Source: Rosenbergiella collisarenosi
GTDB lineage: Bacteria; Pseudomonadota; Gammaproteobacteria; Enterobacterales; Enterobacteriaceae
Direction: 5' to 3'
Length of the DNA: 64,000 nt
Assembly: GCF_018494085.1 (NCBI RefSeq)
Contig: NZ_JABBFP010000002.1
Coordinates: forward strand, 434,001 to 498,000
Shown here in pieces: positions 1-9,122 of this stretch. The notes below the pieces were generated by a model. That model worked only from the letters and a program-made list of their open reading frames with translations. It was not told where the DNA came from and did no database searches. Position 1 is the stretch's first letter. Each line of letters begins with the position of its first letter. The position numbers and the translations under genes are program-made.

Positions 1-98
1 TTGATAGGTATGACTGATTAGACTGATATGCAGCAGTGATTGGCCTCTGTGGGGTGGGTGCTTTAAGGTAGTCCCCAACATAACTACGGAGGCCCACC
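1..98 (+). promoter_or_regulatory. Upstream region of ahpC
   Basis: Non-coding stretch before ahpC. A strong Shine-Dalgarno GGAGG lies at 88-92, six bases before the ATG at 99. In relatives this gene is activated by OxyR, and the AT-rich left part could hold that site, but I cannot place a clear OxyR half-site pattern, so only the ribosome binding site is firm. Confidence 0.4.
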
Positions 99-662
99 AT
101 GGCGATTATCAATACTAAGATTAAACCGTTTGCGAATACTGCCTTTAAATCAGGCCAATTTATCGACCTGACCGAAAAAGACGTTCTCGGTAAATGGAGC
201 GTGTTCTTCTTCTATCCTGCAGACTTCACCTTCGTATGTCCGACTGAGCTGGGCGACGTAGCCGACCATTACGACGAATTCCAAAAGCTGGGCGTTGATA
301 TCTACTCTGTATCAACCGATACCCACTTCACCCACAAAGCGTGGCACGGCAGCTCCGAAACGATCGGTAAAATCAATTATGCGATGATCGGTGACCCGAC
401 AGGTGCCTTAACGCGTAATTTCGACATCATGCGTGAAGCACAGGGGCTTGCTGATCGCGGTACCTTTATCGTCGATCCAGAAGGGATCATTCAAGCCGTC
501 GAAATTACGGCAGAGGGTATTGGCCGTGATGCGTCAGACCTGCTGCGTAAGGTGAAAGCCGCTCAGTATGTGGCGAGCCATCCTGGCGAAGTCTGCCCAG
601 CAAAATGGAAGGAAGGCGAAGCGACTCTGTCTCCTTCTCTCGACCTAGTCGGTAAAATCTAA
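99..662 (+). CDS. ahpC: Alkyl hydroperoxide reductase subunit C (peroxiredoxin)
   Basis: Typical 2-Cys peroxiredoxin that reduces hydrogen peroxide, alkyl hydroperoxides and peroxynitrite in the cytoplasm and is recycled by AhpF. The 187 residues match the usual enterobacterial length. The peroxidatic cysteine is C47 in FVCPTE and the resolving cysteine is C166 in GEVCPAKW. The ATG at 99 follows a strong GGAGG. It is followed by an intrinsic terminator and then ahpF, the normal arrangement, in which the terminator probably lets ahpC be made in excess over ahpF. Identification is secure. Confidence 0.98.
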   Translation: MAIINTKIKPFANTAFKSGQFIDLTEKDVLGKWSVFFFYPADFTFVCPTELGDVADHYDEFQKLGVDIYSVSTDTHFTHKAWHGSSETIGKINYAMIGDPTGALTRNFDIMREAQGLADRGTFIVDPEGIIQAVEITAEGIGRDASDLLRKVKAAQYVASHPGEVCPAKWKEGEATLSPSLDLVGKI

Positions 663-687
663 ACGACGTTTGCATCGTTATCGTATT

Positions 688-712
688 ACGGGCGCTATGG
701 CGCCCGTTTTTA
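688..712 (+). terminator. Intrinsic terminator between ahpC and ahpF
   Basis: Perfect 8-bp stem ACGGGCGC/GCGCCCGT with a 4-base loop, followed by a run of T. It sits 26 bp after the ahpC stop and before the ahpF ribosome binding site, so it probably attenuates rather than fully blocks transcription into ahpF. Confidence 0.85.
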
Positions 713-728
713 TATCCGGGGAGGGAAC

Positions 729-2288
729 ATGTTAGACACTCAATTACAAACACAATTAAGCGCTTATTTAGAGAAGCTCACCAAACCTATCGAGCTGGTG
801 GCTAATCTTGACGATTCGTCAGCCTCCAATGAGGTCCGTCAACTGCTTGGGCAGATCGCGGCATTATCGGATAAGGTGAGTGTTGTCGAAGAAAAACGTG
901 CGGATTTCCGTCAGCCTTCATTTCTGATTACGCCACAAGGCGAGCGGCACGGACCGCGTTTCGCAGGTTCCCCCCTTGGACACGAATTTACCTCTTTGGT
1001 CCTCGCCTTGTTACAAACAGGGGGGCATCCTTCTAAAGAGAGCCAAGCGCTTTTAGAGCAGATCAAACAGTTACCGGACGAGTTACATTTTGAGACCTAT
1101 TATTCGCTCTCCTGCCATAACTGCCCAGATGTGGTACAAGCCCTGAATCTATTAGCCATCCTTAATCCGCGTATTCACCATACCGCGATCGATGGCGGTA
1201 AATTCCAACAAGAGATCAGCGATCGCAATATCATGGGTGTTCCTGCGGTGTTCTTAAACGGAGAGAGCTTCGGCCACGGGCGAATGACCTTAGCGGAGAT
1301 CGTTAATAAGGTCGACAGCGGTGCGGCGGCTCGTCAAGCGCAGTCTTTAAGTGAACAAGCGCCGTTTGATGTCTTAATTATCGGCAGTGGCCCGGCGGGC
1401 GCAGCGGCGGCAGTCTATACCGCCCGTAAAGGGATCCGTACAGGGTTACTCGGAGAGCGTTTCGGTGGTCAGGTTCTTGATACGGTAGATATCGAAAACT
1501 ATATCTCAGTCCCGAAAACCGAGGGTAGCCGCTTAGCCACAGCGCTTCGGACGCATGTTGAGGACTATCAGGTCGATGTGATCGATGCTCAACAAGCCGT
1601 GCAGCTTACGCCTGCGCAGGAGCGAGGAGGGCTACATCAGCTGCATACCGCGAGTGGTGCAATACTCAGCGCCAAGAGCATTATTCTCGCGACCGGGGCC
1701 CGTTGGCGAAATATGGGGGTACCGGGCGAAGAAGAGTACCGTACGCGTGGCGTGACCTATTGCCCGCACTGTGACGGCCCTTTATTTAAAGGTAAGCGAG
1801 TTGCGGTCGTCGGCGGCGGAAACTCCGGAGTAGAAGCGGCAATCGATCTTGCAGGTTTAGTCGAGCATGTGACGCTATTGGAGTTCGCCGATGTGTTGAA
1901 GGCCGATCAGGTGCTGCAAACGAAGCTACGTAGCCTGCCGAATGTTGAGGTGATTGTGAATGCCCATACTCAAGAAGTGCTGGGCGATGGTCAGCAGGTG
2001 AGCGGCCTGGTTTGGAAAGACAGGCTCACCGACACTCTGCATACGCTCCCCCTCGCAGGGATTTTCGTCCAAATTGGCCTATTGCCGAATACGACTTGGT
2101 TAGGCGAGCAGATCGCACGTAATAAGATGGGTGAGATTATCGTCGATAGCCGTGGCGAAACTAATCAGCCCGGCATATTTGCTGCGGGCGACTGCACCAC
2201 CGTACCTTATAAGCAGATTATTATCGCCAGTGGTGAAGGGGCGAAGGCGGCACTCAGCGCGTTCGATTACCTGATTCGCACCGAGTAA
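729..2288 (+). CDS. ahpF: Alkyl hydroperoxide reductase subunit F
   Basis: NADH-dependent flavoprotein disulfide reductase that recycles AhpC. The N-terminal part (about 1-200) is a double thioredoxin-like domain with the redox pair C129-x-x-C132 in SCHNCP. The remainder resembles thioredoxin reductase, with the FAD motif [10 protein letters not shown] near 218, the second redox pair CPHC near 345, the NADH motif [10 protein letters not shown], and the C-terminal GIFAAGDC flavin motif. The 519 residues match the normal length. The start at 729 follows GAGGGA closely. It is the second gene of the ahpCF unit. Confidence 0.98.
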   Translation: MLDTQLQTQLSAYLEKLTKPIELVANLDDSSASNEVRQLLGQIAALSDKVSVVEEKRADFRQPSFLITPQGERHGPRFAGSPLGHEFTSLVLALLQTGGHPSKESQALLEQIKQLPDELHFETYYSLSCHNCPDVVQALNLLAILNPRIHHTAIDGGKFQQEISDRNIMGVPAVFLNGESFGHGRMTLAEIVNKVDSGAAARQAQSLSEQAPFDVLIIGSGPAGAAAAVYTARKGIRTGLLGERFGGQVLDTVDIENYISVPKTEGSRLATALRTHVEDYQVDVIDAQQAVQLTPAQERGGLHQLHTASGAILSAKSIILATGARWRNMGVPGEEEYRTRGVTYCPHCDGPLFKGKRVAVVGGGNSGVEAAIDLAGLVEHVTLLEFADVLKADQVLQTKLRSLPNVEVIVNAHTQEVLGDGQQVSGLVWKDRLTDTLHTLPLAGIFVQIGLLPNTTWLGEQIARNKMGEIIVDSRGETNQPGIFAAGDCTTVPYKQIIIASGEGAKAALSAFDYLIRTE

Positions 2289-2322
2289 CCACTAACAGCG
2301 TAGTAGTATAGAAAATTTAATC

Positions 2323-2360
2323 GCCCGATAAAAAATCGACGTTTGCTATTCTTATCGGGC
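2323..2360 (+). terminator. Hairpin downstream of ahpF
   Basis: A 9-bp perfect inverted repeat, GCCCGATAA and TTATCGGGC, with a 20-base loop begins 35 bp after the ahpF stop. There is no long T tract right after it, so it may be a weak terminator or an RNA-stabilising hairpin. Confidence 0.5.
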
Positions 2361-2831
2361 ACTATACTTTCACTGTGTAAATCGAACTCCCATCACTGCG
2401 CAGATAACGAAACGCTTGTTGCGGCAGAAGTATTTTCTTATACCCCTCCGAAATAGTTTTTACCCCCCACTCATCAGCGATTTTCTTAACGAAATGATCG
2501 CGATGTCTTTTGTCTATTCAATATTCGCTCATATTTATAATTCCAGCATCTACGTCGGCTTTAGATCATTGAGAGATGAGATGGAACGGTATAATTGAGT
2601 CTTTGACGGTTGGGTGGGGCTCGCCAGGGAAGAGTGTGATTGTTTCGGATAAAAGGGAAGATAATCCCAAATTGATAAGTGGCTTTGTTAGGGTTCTAGG
2701 AATACCTTTAATCATAAAAATCGATCTGTTAGTTTGTGAGACCTGGGTTAATCGCTTCTGACGCTCGATACATTTTCTTCCACTCATTCACGCCGTTTCT
2801 CTAATCAAATTTGAAGGATAATGTTCTCTTT
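2361..2831. other. Intergenic gap, no gene recognised
   Basis: About 470 bp between the ahpF hairpin and the exporter gene. Short open frames exist on both strands, but none has a convincing ribosome binding site or a recognisable product. The promoter of the downstream exporter is presumably here. Confidence 0.5.
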
Positions 2832-3713
2832 ATGACTTTTAATAAGGCGACAGCCATAGGCTTAGTAGCTATTTTACTTTGGAGCACCATTGTAGGTCTT
2901 ATGAGAAGTGTTACCGGAGCACTCGGCGCTGTAGGCGGGGCTGCGATGATCTATACGCTTAGTTCATTGATCCTATTATTGACCGTAGGCTTTCCTAAAC
3001 TTTCTAAGTTTCCACGTAAGTATGTTATTTGGGGAGGCCTTCTTTTTGTAGTTTACGAATTATGTCTTTCTCTTTCTGTTGGATTAGCGAAATCCGATTC
3101 ACAAGCTATCGAAGTGAGCATGGTGAACTATCTCTGGCCAAGCATGACGTTGTTGCTGGCATGTATAGCTGATGGAAAAAAATTGCGTCCTCTCATGCTA
3201 ATTGGAATGTTTGTATGCCTTGCTGGCGTAGGTAAAGTTATTGGTGGTGCAAACGGACTTTCAATACCTGGCATGATCGATAATCTTGCTTCCAATCCTA
3301 TTAGCTACGGTCTTGCTTTTTCAGGCGCAATCATATGGAGTTTCTACTGTGTCTTGACCAAAAAAATAGCTGAAGGCTGCAATGGCATTACTCTATTTTT
3401 TATGCTCACAGCTGCTGTTCTATGGTTGAAATTCAGTCTGTCTGATAACGTTAATATGGATTTTACTCCTACTGTGATCATAAACCTGTTACTCGTTGCT
3501 TGCTCAATGGGGCTGGGGTATGCAGCATGGAATACGGGTATTCTGCACGGTAATGTGACTGTTTTGGCAACTGCATCGTATTTTACACCTGTGTTTTCGG
3601 CCCTATTTGCGGCATTACTATTAGGCGAGTCTCTCGGCTATACTTTCTGGATAGGGGCTTTGATGGTAAGTCTTGGATCGGTACTCTGTTGGTGGGTTAC
3701 ACGTAAAAGTTAG
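2832..3713 (+). CDS. yddG: Aromatic amino acid exporter, YddG-like (DMT superfamily)
   Basis: Ten-helix EamA-type inner-membrane exporter. The protein follows E. coli YddG closely through the first helix (GLVAILLWSTIVGL), the QAIEVSMVNYLWPS segment and the AAWNTGILHGNVT motif near the C-terminus. YddG exports aromatic amino acids and some amino acid analogues. I prefer the ATG at 2832 (protein starting MTFNKAT, 293 aa) because it lines up with the E. coli N-terminus; an in-frame TTG at 2811 would add seven residues. It stands alone, with non-coding gaps on both sides. The family is secure; the substrate is inferred from homology. Confidence 0.85.
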   Translation: MTFNKATAIGLVAILLWSTIVGLMRSVTGALGAVGGAAMIYTLSSLILLLTVGFPKLSKFPRKYVIWGGLLFVVYELCLSLSVGLAKSDSQAIEVSMVNYLWPSMTLLLACIADGKKLRPLMLIGMFVCLAGVGKVIGGANGLSIPGMIDNLASNPISYGLAFSGAIIWSFYCVLTKKIAEGCNGITLFFMLTAAVLWLKFSLSDNVNMDFTPTVIINLLLVACSMGLGYAAWNTGILHGNVTVLATASYFTPVFSALFAALLLGESLGYTFWIGALMVSLGSVLCWWVTRKS

Positions 3714-4005
3714 TATCAGTGAACAATTTGGAGTGCTGATTGAATTAACACTGGAGCTTACCCTAAGTGTGGGCTGTCGCTCTGAGAGGAATTGTATTGT
3801 AGACGCACCGAGTGGTACATAAGCTGTAGAATATCAAGTATATTCCTTCTCGTACTCCCCCCGGCAGTGCAAGGCAGAGTGTAGTGGGGTAGGGACACTC
3901 CTTTCCTCCTTGCTCATACCCAAGCGCTACTATTTTAAGAGATGTCCACGATGACAGATCATGAATTTTCCTCTTAACTATGCCTATTCTCGTTACTAGG
4001 ACAAA

Positions 4006-5163
4006 ATGATGATACCCATCTGGCGTGGTAGTTCCCCCCTTACATTGGCTACAGCCCTTTTCTTTCTTGTTAGTAGTCAGTCGAACGCCGCTATACCGGA
4101 TTTGGCGGCAGAGCCCGCCCCATTAGGCTCGCACGTGACGACACTACCGGAATTAAAAAAACCGGAAGGTCTGCGGCCTTGTTGTGCTTTTGGTCATGAT
4201 CTGCAGGCGGAGTTAAAAGGCGCTCCCGTCCCTTTCTATCGTCTCAATAACATCGTGGAAAGCCATGACTTAGGTAAGCATCGTTATAACGATAGTTTCG
4301 TGCGTGGATTAACCAGTATGGTCGGCGGCGGTAGCGAGAAAAACGGTATTGTGTATACCCAACACGGTGGGTTTATCGATACCGCGCATGTGCGAGACAG
4401 TATGGATATGACCTATTGGGTGGCGAGTCAATTGCTTCAGCATCCGGGAAGCGCATTGCGGGTTAGACTCGGTGATGAACTCGCTCATCGGGAGATAGTT
4501 GTGCATCCTTACCGGGTACCTAGCGACCCGCAAGCAGCGTTCAGCGTGGCAGTGTGGACTGCTGCACGGGTTGCGTTCGACCTTGCCGCGTGGCATGAAA
4601 TTGCCCAGTGGTATGGCTTTGAATCAGTGCCAGGTTTCTCAGAGGGTGTATCGGCTTTCTCTCCCGAGGATCTATATTCCAACTTGGTCGGGGTACGCCT
4701 TGCCGCCGCGCTATTGTTGACCGGGGAGGGGGCTGAACTGAAGCAGTATAACCAGCAGGCGACGCAAGTCTTAACCCAAGCGCTGGACCAACTGGGCGCA
4801 GTGTCTCGGCAAGAGACTGCGCGACAATTTGACAGGTTAGACGGTCAATGGTGGGATAGCCAGCAGCGAGTACCCAATAAATGGTTAGTGTTACATCGTA
4901 ATTATTTCACCGGTAGCACACGTCGACCCACGCCGATCCCGGGGGAACCCTCGGCAGATCATCTATTAGCCTTGCCGCAAGAGGTGGCGGGGGTGACGTT
5001 GGACAAGGTCGCGATGCTGGAGCTACTGCCCACTCGTTCCTCTTCGTCACTGCCTGCGTTTTCGGGAAGCCTGACACGCGACGATTTCCCGCGGTTGGCG
5101 CAGCAGGCTGAGGCACAAGATACCCAATCGCTCTCCGCCCGCTCGCCAGCGAGTGTAAAATGA
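4006..5163 (+). CDS. Secreted DUF4056-like protein of unknown function
   Basis: A 385-residue protein with an N-terminal signal peptide (hydrophobic stretch about 10-24, likely cut after SQSNAA), so periplasmic or envelope-associated. A vicinal cysteine pair in RPCCAFG follows soon after the signal sequence; I associate this with the DUF4056 family of enterobacteria. The middle has DTAHVRDSMDMTYW, with conserved-looking acidic and His residues, and HEIAQWYGF, a pattern that could bind metal. The C-terminus is low-complexity, rich in Ser, Gln and Ala. It stands alone, 4 bp short of the convergent idnO stop. No function is known to me. Confidence 0.6.
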   Translation: MMIPIWRGSSPLTLATALFFLVSSQSNAAIPDLAAEPAPLGSHVTTLPELKKPEGLRPCCAFGHDLQAELKGAPVPFYRLNNIVESHDLGKHRYNDSFVRGLTSMVGGGSEKNGIVYTQHGGFIDTAHVRDSMDMTYWVASQLLQHPGSALRVRLGDELAHREIVVHPYRVPSDPQAAFSVAVWTAARVAFDLAAWHEIAQWYGFESVPGFSEGVSAFSPEDLYSNLVGVRLAAALLLTGEGAELKQYNQQATQVLTQALDQLGAVSRQETARQFDRLDGQWWDSQQRVPNKWLVLHRNYFTGSTRRPTPIPGEPSADHLLALPQEVAGVTLDKVAMLELLPTRSSSSLPAFSGSLTRDDFPRLAQQAEAQDTQSLSARSPASVK

Positions 5164-5167
5164 TGCG

Positions 5168-5932
5168 TTAGACCGCGACCCGCATGCCGCCATCGACAAA
5201 CAGTAGATGGCCGTTAACGAAGTCGGAGGCTTTCGATGATAGGAAGACGGCGGCGCCGATTAGCTCTTCAGGGTTTCCCCAGCGCGCCGCAGGTGTGCGT
5301 TTGGTTAGCCAATCGGTAAAGGCCTGGTCGTCGACCAATGCTTGCGTCATTTCGGTAGCGAAGTAGCCGGGGGCAATGCCGTTAACTTGAATATTATAGC
5401 GTGCTAATTCGACGCACATCCCACGGGTTAGCATGGTGACTGCGCCTTTTGAGGCAGCATAAGGCGTAATCGTGTCACGACCTAACTCGCTCTGCATCGA
5501 GCCAATATTAATTATCTTACCCGCCTGACGTTTAGCCATATGGCGCGCGACGGTTTGCGATACGAGGAATACAGCCGTTTGGTTTACGGCGATGACGTCG
5601 TTCCAATCTTGCTCTGCAAACTCAAGAAACGGACGGCGGCGCTGTATACCTGCGTTATTGATCAGGATATCGATAGGACCTATTTTCGCCTCGATATCAT
5701 CGATAGCTTGATTTACCTGATGAGAATCAGTCACATCGAAAGCGACCGCATGGGCGTTATGACCCAGTGCGCGAAGCTTCTCGGCAGCGCTCTGTGCACC
5801 GGCCTGTTGCGTGGCGTTGATAATAACTTCAGCCCCTGCCTCGGCTAATCCCTTCGCCATCAGAAACCCAATTCCCCGTCCTGATCCGGTAATGAGCGCG
5901 CGTTTAGTTGCCAGTGAGAAGAGTTGGCTCAT
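5168..5932 (-). CDS. idnO: Gluconate 5-dehydrogenase (SDR family)
   Basis: Short-chain dehydrogenase that interconverts 5-keto-D-gluconate and D-gluconate in the L-idonate/ketogluconate pathway. The 254 residues follow E. coli IdnO closely, including the coenzyme motif TGSGRGIG near 16, NNAGIQRR, the catalytic Ser-Tyr-Lys set (GSMQSEL, YAASK) and the C-terminal DFVNGHLLFVDGG. The ATG at 5932 follows AAGGAAA at suitable distance. The other idn genes (dehydrogenase, kinase, transporter, regulator) are not nearby. A CRP-like site lies about 80 bp upstream. Confidence 0.9.
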   Translation of the reverse strand: MSQLFSLATKRALITGSGRGIGFLMAKGLAEAGAEVIINATQQAGAQSAAEKLRALGHNAHAVAFDVTDSHQVNQAIDDIEAKIGPIDILINNAGIQRRRPFLEFAEQDWNDVIAVNQTAVFLVSQTVARHMAKRQAGKIINIGSMQSELGRDTITPYAASKGAVTMLTRGMCVELARYNIQVNGIAPGYFATEMTQALVDDQAFTDWLTKRTPAARWGNPEELIGAAVFLSSKASDFVNGHLLFVDGGMRVAV

Positions 5933-6002
5933 GCAAGTTTTCCTTATTCATCATCAAGTAAAATCAATCGAGGCTTATTTAGCGAAATTAGCGCTGCTGT
6001 TA

Positions 6003-6020
6003 ATGTGATCTATATCACTG
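6003..6020 (-). promoter_or_regulatory. Probable CRP-cAMP binding site upstream of idnO
   Basis: The palindrome TGTGA-TCTATA-TCACT at 6004-6019 is one base from the CRP consensus TGTGA-N6-TCACA. It is centred about 80 bp upstream of the idnO start, which fits catabolite control of a sugar acid gene. The site is symmetric, and dsdA ends only 80 bp away on the other side. Confidence 0.65.
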
Positions 6021-6101
6021 TTTTTCTATTTTACAAATCGATGATACGCAAAGCGTGCGCTAGGCTCGCTTTCTTCCTCGCGATAGCACGGCGCAAGACG
6101 A

Positions 6102-7409
6102 CTATTGAGGTTTACCCATCGCAAGATAACGTTGCATTTCCTCTTCTGGCACCATACTGCCACCGGTTGCCCAGACCAGATGCGTGGCCTTCTCAAGCTG
6201 CAACGTCGGTTCGCTGCATACCCACAATGGACCTTGCATACCGGCCAATGCCGAAGGCTCCAGTTGAATATTTTCCGTGCGATGGAGTAAAAGCTGTAAG
6301 TCCGCAAGTCGTTGGTCGCTTAGGGTGTAACAGCCGTCGATCAGCGATTGCATGGCACGTCCTACGAATCCTGAGGCACGACCCACGGCTAAGCCATCGG
6401 CGATGGTTTGATTATCTAGGCCAATATCTTGAACAGAGATGGCGTCGTGATAACCCGTGCTCATGCCAAGTAGCATACAGGGGGAGTGTGTCGGTTCGGC
6501 GAAGAAGCAGTGTACGGCATCGCCAAAGGCAAGCTTGAGTCCAAACGCCACGCCCCCCGGTCCACCACCTACACCACAGGGTAAGTAGACATAAAGCGGA
6601 TGTTCGCGATCAACGTTAATGCCTAATGCTGCTAATTGCTCCGGGAGGCGTAAGCCAGCGACGGCATAGCCTAGGAATAGTGTGTGCGAGTGTTCGTCAT
6701 CGATAAAGAAACAGTAGGGGTCGTCAGCCGCTGTTTGTCGGCCTTGCTCGACGGCAACGCTGTAGTCATCTTCGTGCTCGACCACGGTAACCTGGTGGTC
6801 TCTCAGCCGCTGTTTTTTCCACTCCCGGGCATCCGCTGACATATGAACGATAACTTGGAAGCCTAATGTTGCCCCCATAATCCCAATCGATAACCCAAGG
6901 TTGCCGGTCGATCCTACCGCAATTTTATAGCGCCCGAAAAATTCACGGCACTGGGGGGCTAAGAGGCGGCGGTAATCGTCCTGTTCGCGGATTAACCCCG
7001 CATCGAGGGCGAGTTTTTCCGCCAGAACCAGCACTTCGTAGATCCCACCACGCGCTTTGATCGAGCCTGAAATCGGCAGATGGCTATCTTTCTTCAACCA
7101 GAGTTTCCCCGCCAAAGGCCCTTGTTGCATGAGCGCCTGTTGCATAGCAGGGAGTGCCACCACCTCCGATTCAATGATCCCTCCTCGTGAGCGACTCTCT
7201 GGGAAGGCTTCAGCGATCAATGGGGCAAATCGTTGTAAGCGCGCCGCGGCCTCTTGGACGTCTTCTAACGTTAACCCTACCTGTATTAATCCTTCGGAAA
7301 CAGGCAGTTGTTGCGGATTATTCCACAGCACAGGAGTCTGGGCAGCGAGTTGTTGTACGATTTCCAATCTATGCAGCTGAGCAAATTTAGCAGTCATAAT
7401 CTTATTCAC
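6102..7409 (-). CDS. dsdA: D-serine ammonia-lyase
   Basis: PLP enzyme that converts D-serine to pyruvate and ammonia, detoxifying D-serine or using it as a carbon source. It follows E. coli DsdA along its length, with the PLP lysine in SGSIKARGG near 117, [11 protein letters not shown] (phosphate-binding loop), [15 protein letters not shown] and the C-terminal [15 protein letters not shown]. The start is uncertain: GTG at 7409 (435 aa) or ATG at 7397 (431 aa); neither has a strong ribosome binding site. The usual partners dsdX (permease) and dsdC (regulator) are not adjacent. Confidence 0.92.
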   Translation of the reverse strand: MNKIMTAKFAQLHRLEIVQQLAAQTPVLWNNPQQLPVSEGLIQVGLTLEDVQEAAARLQRFAPLIAEAFPESRSRGGIIESEVVALPAMQQALMQQGPLAGKLWLKKDSHLPISGSIKARGGIYEVLVLAEKLALDAGLIREQDDYRRLLAPQCREFFGRYKIAVGSTGNLGLSIGIMGATLGFQVIVHMSADAREWKKQRLRDHQVTVVEHEDDYSVAVEQGRQTAADDPYCFFIDDEHSHTLFLGYAVAGLRLPEQLAALGINVDREHPLYVYLPCGVGGGPGGVAFGLKLAFGDAVHCFFAEPTHSPCMLLGMSTGYHDAISVQDIGLDNQTIADGLAVGRASGFVGRAMQSLIDGCYTLSDQRLADLQLLLHRTENIQLEPSALAGMQGPLWVCSEPTLQLEKATHLVWATGGSMVPEEEMQRYLAMGKPQ

Positions 7410-7886
7410 TTATTACAAAAATAGCGGTAGGTGACAGGATGACGAGTCATGGTGAAGCGCTAGCCAGAATACTGCGGTCATAGACCGACTGACAAGTGAT
7501 CGCTGTTCAGCTAAGCCTGAAGAGATAGACTCAGCACGCAAAACTGATTTTTATTCCACAAAAATAGGATGGGTGACACTCTGAATAGTCCTCAAGTGTT
7601 TACAGGTTTTTGTATTGATGGTTGAGAAATATTCGATTGTTAACGCTGTTTAACGCCCAGTACCATCAGTCATCGAGAACTCGGGCTACAACTTTTACTC
7701 GCCTAGATCACGGTGAGGTGGCGATTGGCCTTATCGATAAGCATCTCAAACTCTACATCAGTTTCTTAGGTGACCGGTGGATAATCTGCAAGGGATCATT
7801 GATGAGCAGTAAGGCTTTACCGTGCATAATCTATTAGTTATATATTTTGCTGTACTCTGAAATAAACCTTACAAGGAGAGTGGGTT
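7410..7886. other. Intergenic gap between dsdA and the metallopeptidase gene
   Basis: About 480 bp between divergent genes. It must hold both promoters. A 71-codon open frame at 7622-7837 has no recognisable product or ribosome binding site. I see no repeat or RNA gene. Confidence 0.5.
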
Positions 7887-8429
7887 ATGAGCGCTCAGGC
7901 TGTGGAAGGAATAGTACGCCGGATGACGTTGGGCGAGATAGTAATGGCTCGAATGGTGTTCGGTGAGTCGATAGTTTATAGCCGAGTCTGGATTCATTGT
8001 GACAGTTATCTACCTTTCGGACTGCAACATCAGCGCTACGCGATGACTCCTAACGGGGAGTTATGGTATAGGAAGTCGATGTATAGGGATGATTTTTCCG
8101 CAAACTCGGTTTTTATCGAAGATAGATATGTTTTCATTCATGAGCTAGCTCATGTCTGGCAATACCAACATGGTCAATGGGTAAGAATGCGGGGGGCATT
8201 CAGTTGGGCTGCTGAATATAGTTATAGACTGGATAAAGTAAAACTCACTGATTATTCACTTGAACAGCAAGCCTCGATTCTAGCTGATTATTGGTTACTG
8301 CTAGTTTATGGGACCGAGACATGGTCTTACTACCAGAAGCCTGGAAAAATGGGGAGATATAGGGGTGTTGATACGTTGCAGGATGTCTCCACGCTCTACC
8401 AAAAAATCGTAACCGGGAAAGGATATTAA
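7887..8429 (+). CDS. Small HExxH metallopeptidase-like protein, possible T6SS effector
   Basis: A 180-residue protein without a signal peptide. It carries a zinc-metallopeptidase motif HELAH at residues 85-89 followed by VWQYQHG, and a likely third ligand E126 in LEQQASILADYW. This layout resembles the small 'Vgr/Rhs-related' metallopeptidases found next to type VI secretion cargo genes. The ribosome binding site AAGGAG sits about 8 bases before the ATG. The next gene begins 2 bp after the stop and encodes a lipoprotein, the arrangement expected for an effector with periplasmic immunity. No vgrG, hcp, PAAR or rhs gene is in the window, so delivery is unproven. Confidence 0.6.
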   Translation: MSAQAVEGIVRRMTLGEIVMARMVFGESIVYSRVWIHCDSYLPFGLQHQRYAMTPNGELWYRKSMYRDDFSANSVFIEDRYVFIHELAHVWQYQHGQWVRMRGAFSWAAEYSYRLDKVKLTDYSLEQQASILADYWLLLVYGTETWSYYQKPGKMGRYRGVDTLQDVSTLYQKIVTGKGY

Positions 8430-8431
8430 TC

Positions 8432-8788
8432 ATGAAAAATAGGATATGGCTGCCCATCATTTTTCTCCTAACCGGATGTCCTGGACCGGGTGATCGAATG
8501 ATAGATCGTGAATCTACAACCGTATCTATCAATGATAAGCAAGTTTGTGTGATTTCACCACTAAAGCCACAGCAACGGATCACGGCTATTCAAATCAACA
8601 CTGATACGAACGACTCTCTTCACAAGATTTTCGATGACAAGCCTATTTATGTTCCAAAGGGTGAGTGCCTGCCTGTGTTCGGTTTTAGGTTTATTTTTGG
8701 TGAGCGCTATAACGTCGCTTATGGTGTCCAATCGAATCAGTCAGCGCCGCATTTAGTTATTGCTGAATTTTCTTATCCTAAAGAATAA
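8432..8788 (+). CDS. Putative periplasmic immunity lipoprotein
   Basis: A 118-residue lipoprotein with a short signal sequence ending in the lipobox LTGC, where C16 would be lipidated. The residue after the cysteine is Pro, not Asp, so outer-membrane sorting is likely. It resembles the family of putative T6SS immunity periplasmic lipoproteins, which have a beta-rich C-terminal domain. Its ATG lies 2 bp after the upstream metallopeptidase-like gene and is preceded by AAGGA, so the two are co-expressed. The immunity role is inferred from gene order and lipoprotein nature. Confidence 0.55.
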   Translation: MKNRIWLPIIFLLTGCPGPGDRMIDRESTTVSINDKQVCVISPLKPQQRITAIQINTDTNDSLHKIFDDKPIYVPKGECLPVFGFRFIFGERYNVAYGVQSNQSAPHLVIAEFSYPKE

Positions 8789-8997
8789 GGGGCGATCGGC
8801 GCTGGTTCACTCAAACGTAAGTGTGTGGTTAAGTATAATGAAGGGTGTGTAGAGATCCCGTACACGGCGATGACATGAGGCGGGTGGCATTTAAGGTGAT
8901 AATTGCACCGGTAATAGTCTAGAGTGAGTATAGGGTAGGCGAGCTTGCTTCAGCGAGCAACTTCCCTTAAGCTGAAAAAAGTTTAGAGATTTACTCT

Positions 8998-9080
8998 ACA
9001 TGACTCGGGGTGCCTGATGTTAAGGCTGAGAAATACCCGTACTACCTGAACTGGATAATGCCAGCGTAGGAAAGTCACTC
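8998..9080 (+). promoter_or_regulatory. Thiamine pyrophosphate (TPP) riboswitch, THI element
   Basis: All conserved TPP aptamer blocks are readable: CTCGGGGTGCC near 9004-9014, GGCTGAGAAATACCCG near 9034-9049, ACCTGAACTGGATAATGCC near 9054-9072 and CAGCGTAGGAAAG following. It lies about 45 bp before the thiM start, so thiamine pyrophosphate should repress thiM-thiD. No T-run terminator follows the aptamer, so control of translation initiation (masking of the GGGAG site before 9123) is more likely than transcription termination. Confidence 0.93.
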
Positions 9081-9122
9081 GCCTCAACAGGGGCTGTCTT
9101 TCTGCCGCCGGTGGGAGACACC

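Noticed and set aside
2416..2787. Short open frames on both strands between ahpF and the YddG-like gene
   Set aside because: They overlap one another, lack ribosome binding sites and give no recognisable protein.
5924..6538. 204-codon plus-strand frame antisense to dsdA and idnO upstream region
   Set aside because: It lies over clear minus-strand genes and its protein has the Arg/Cys/Pro-rich look of an antisense frame.
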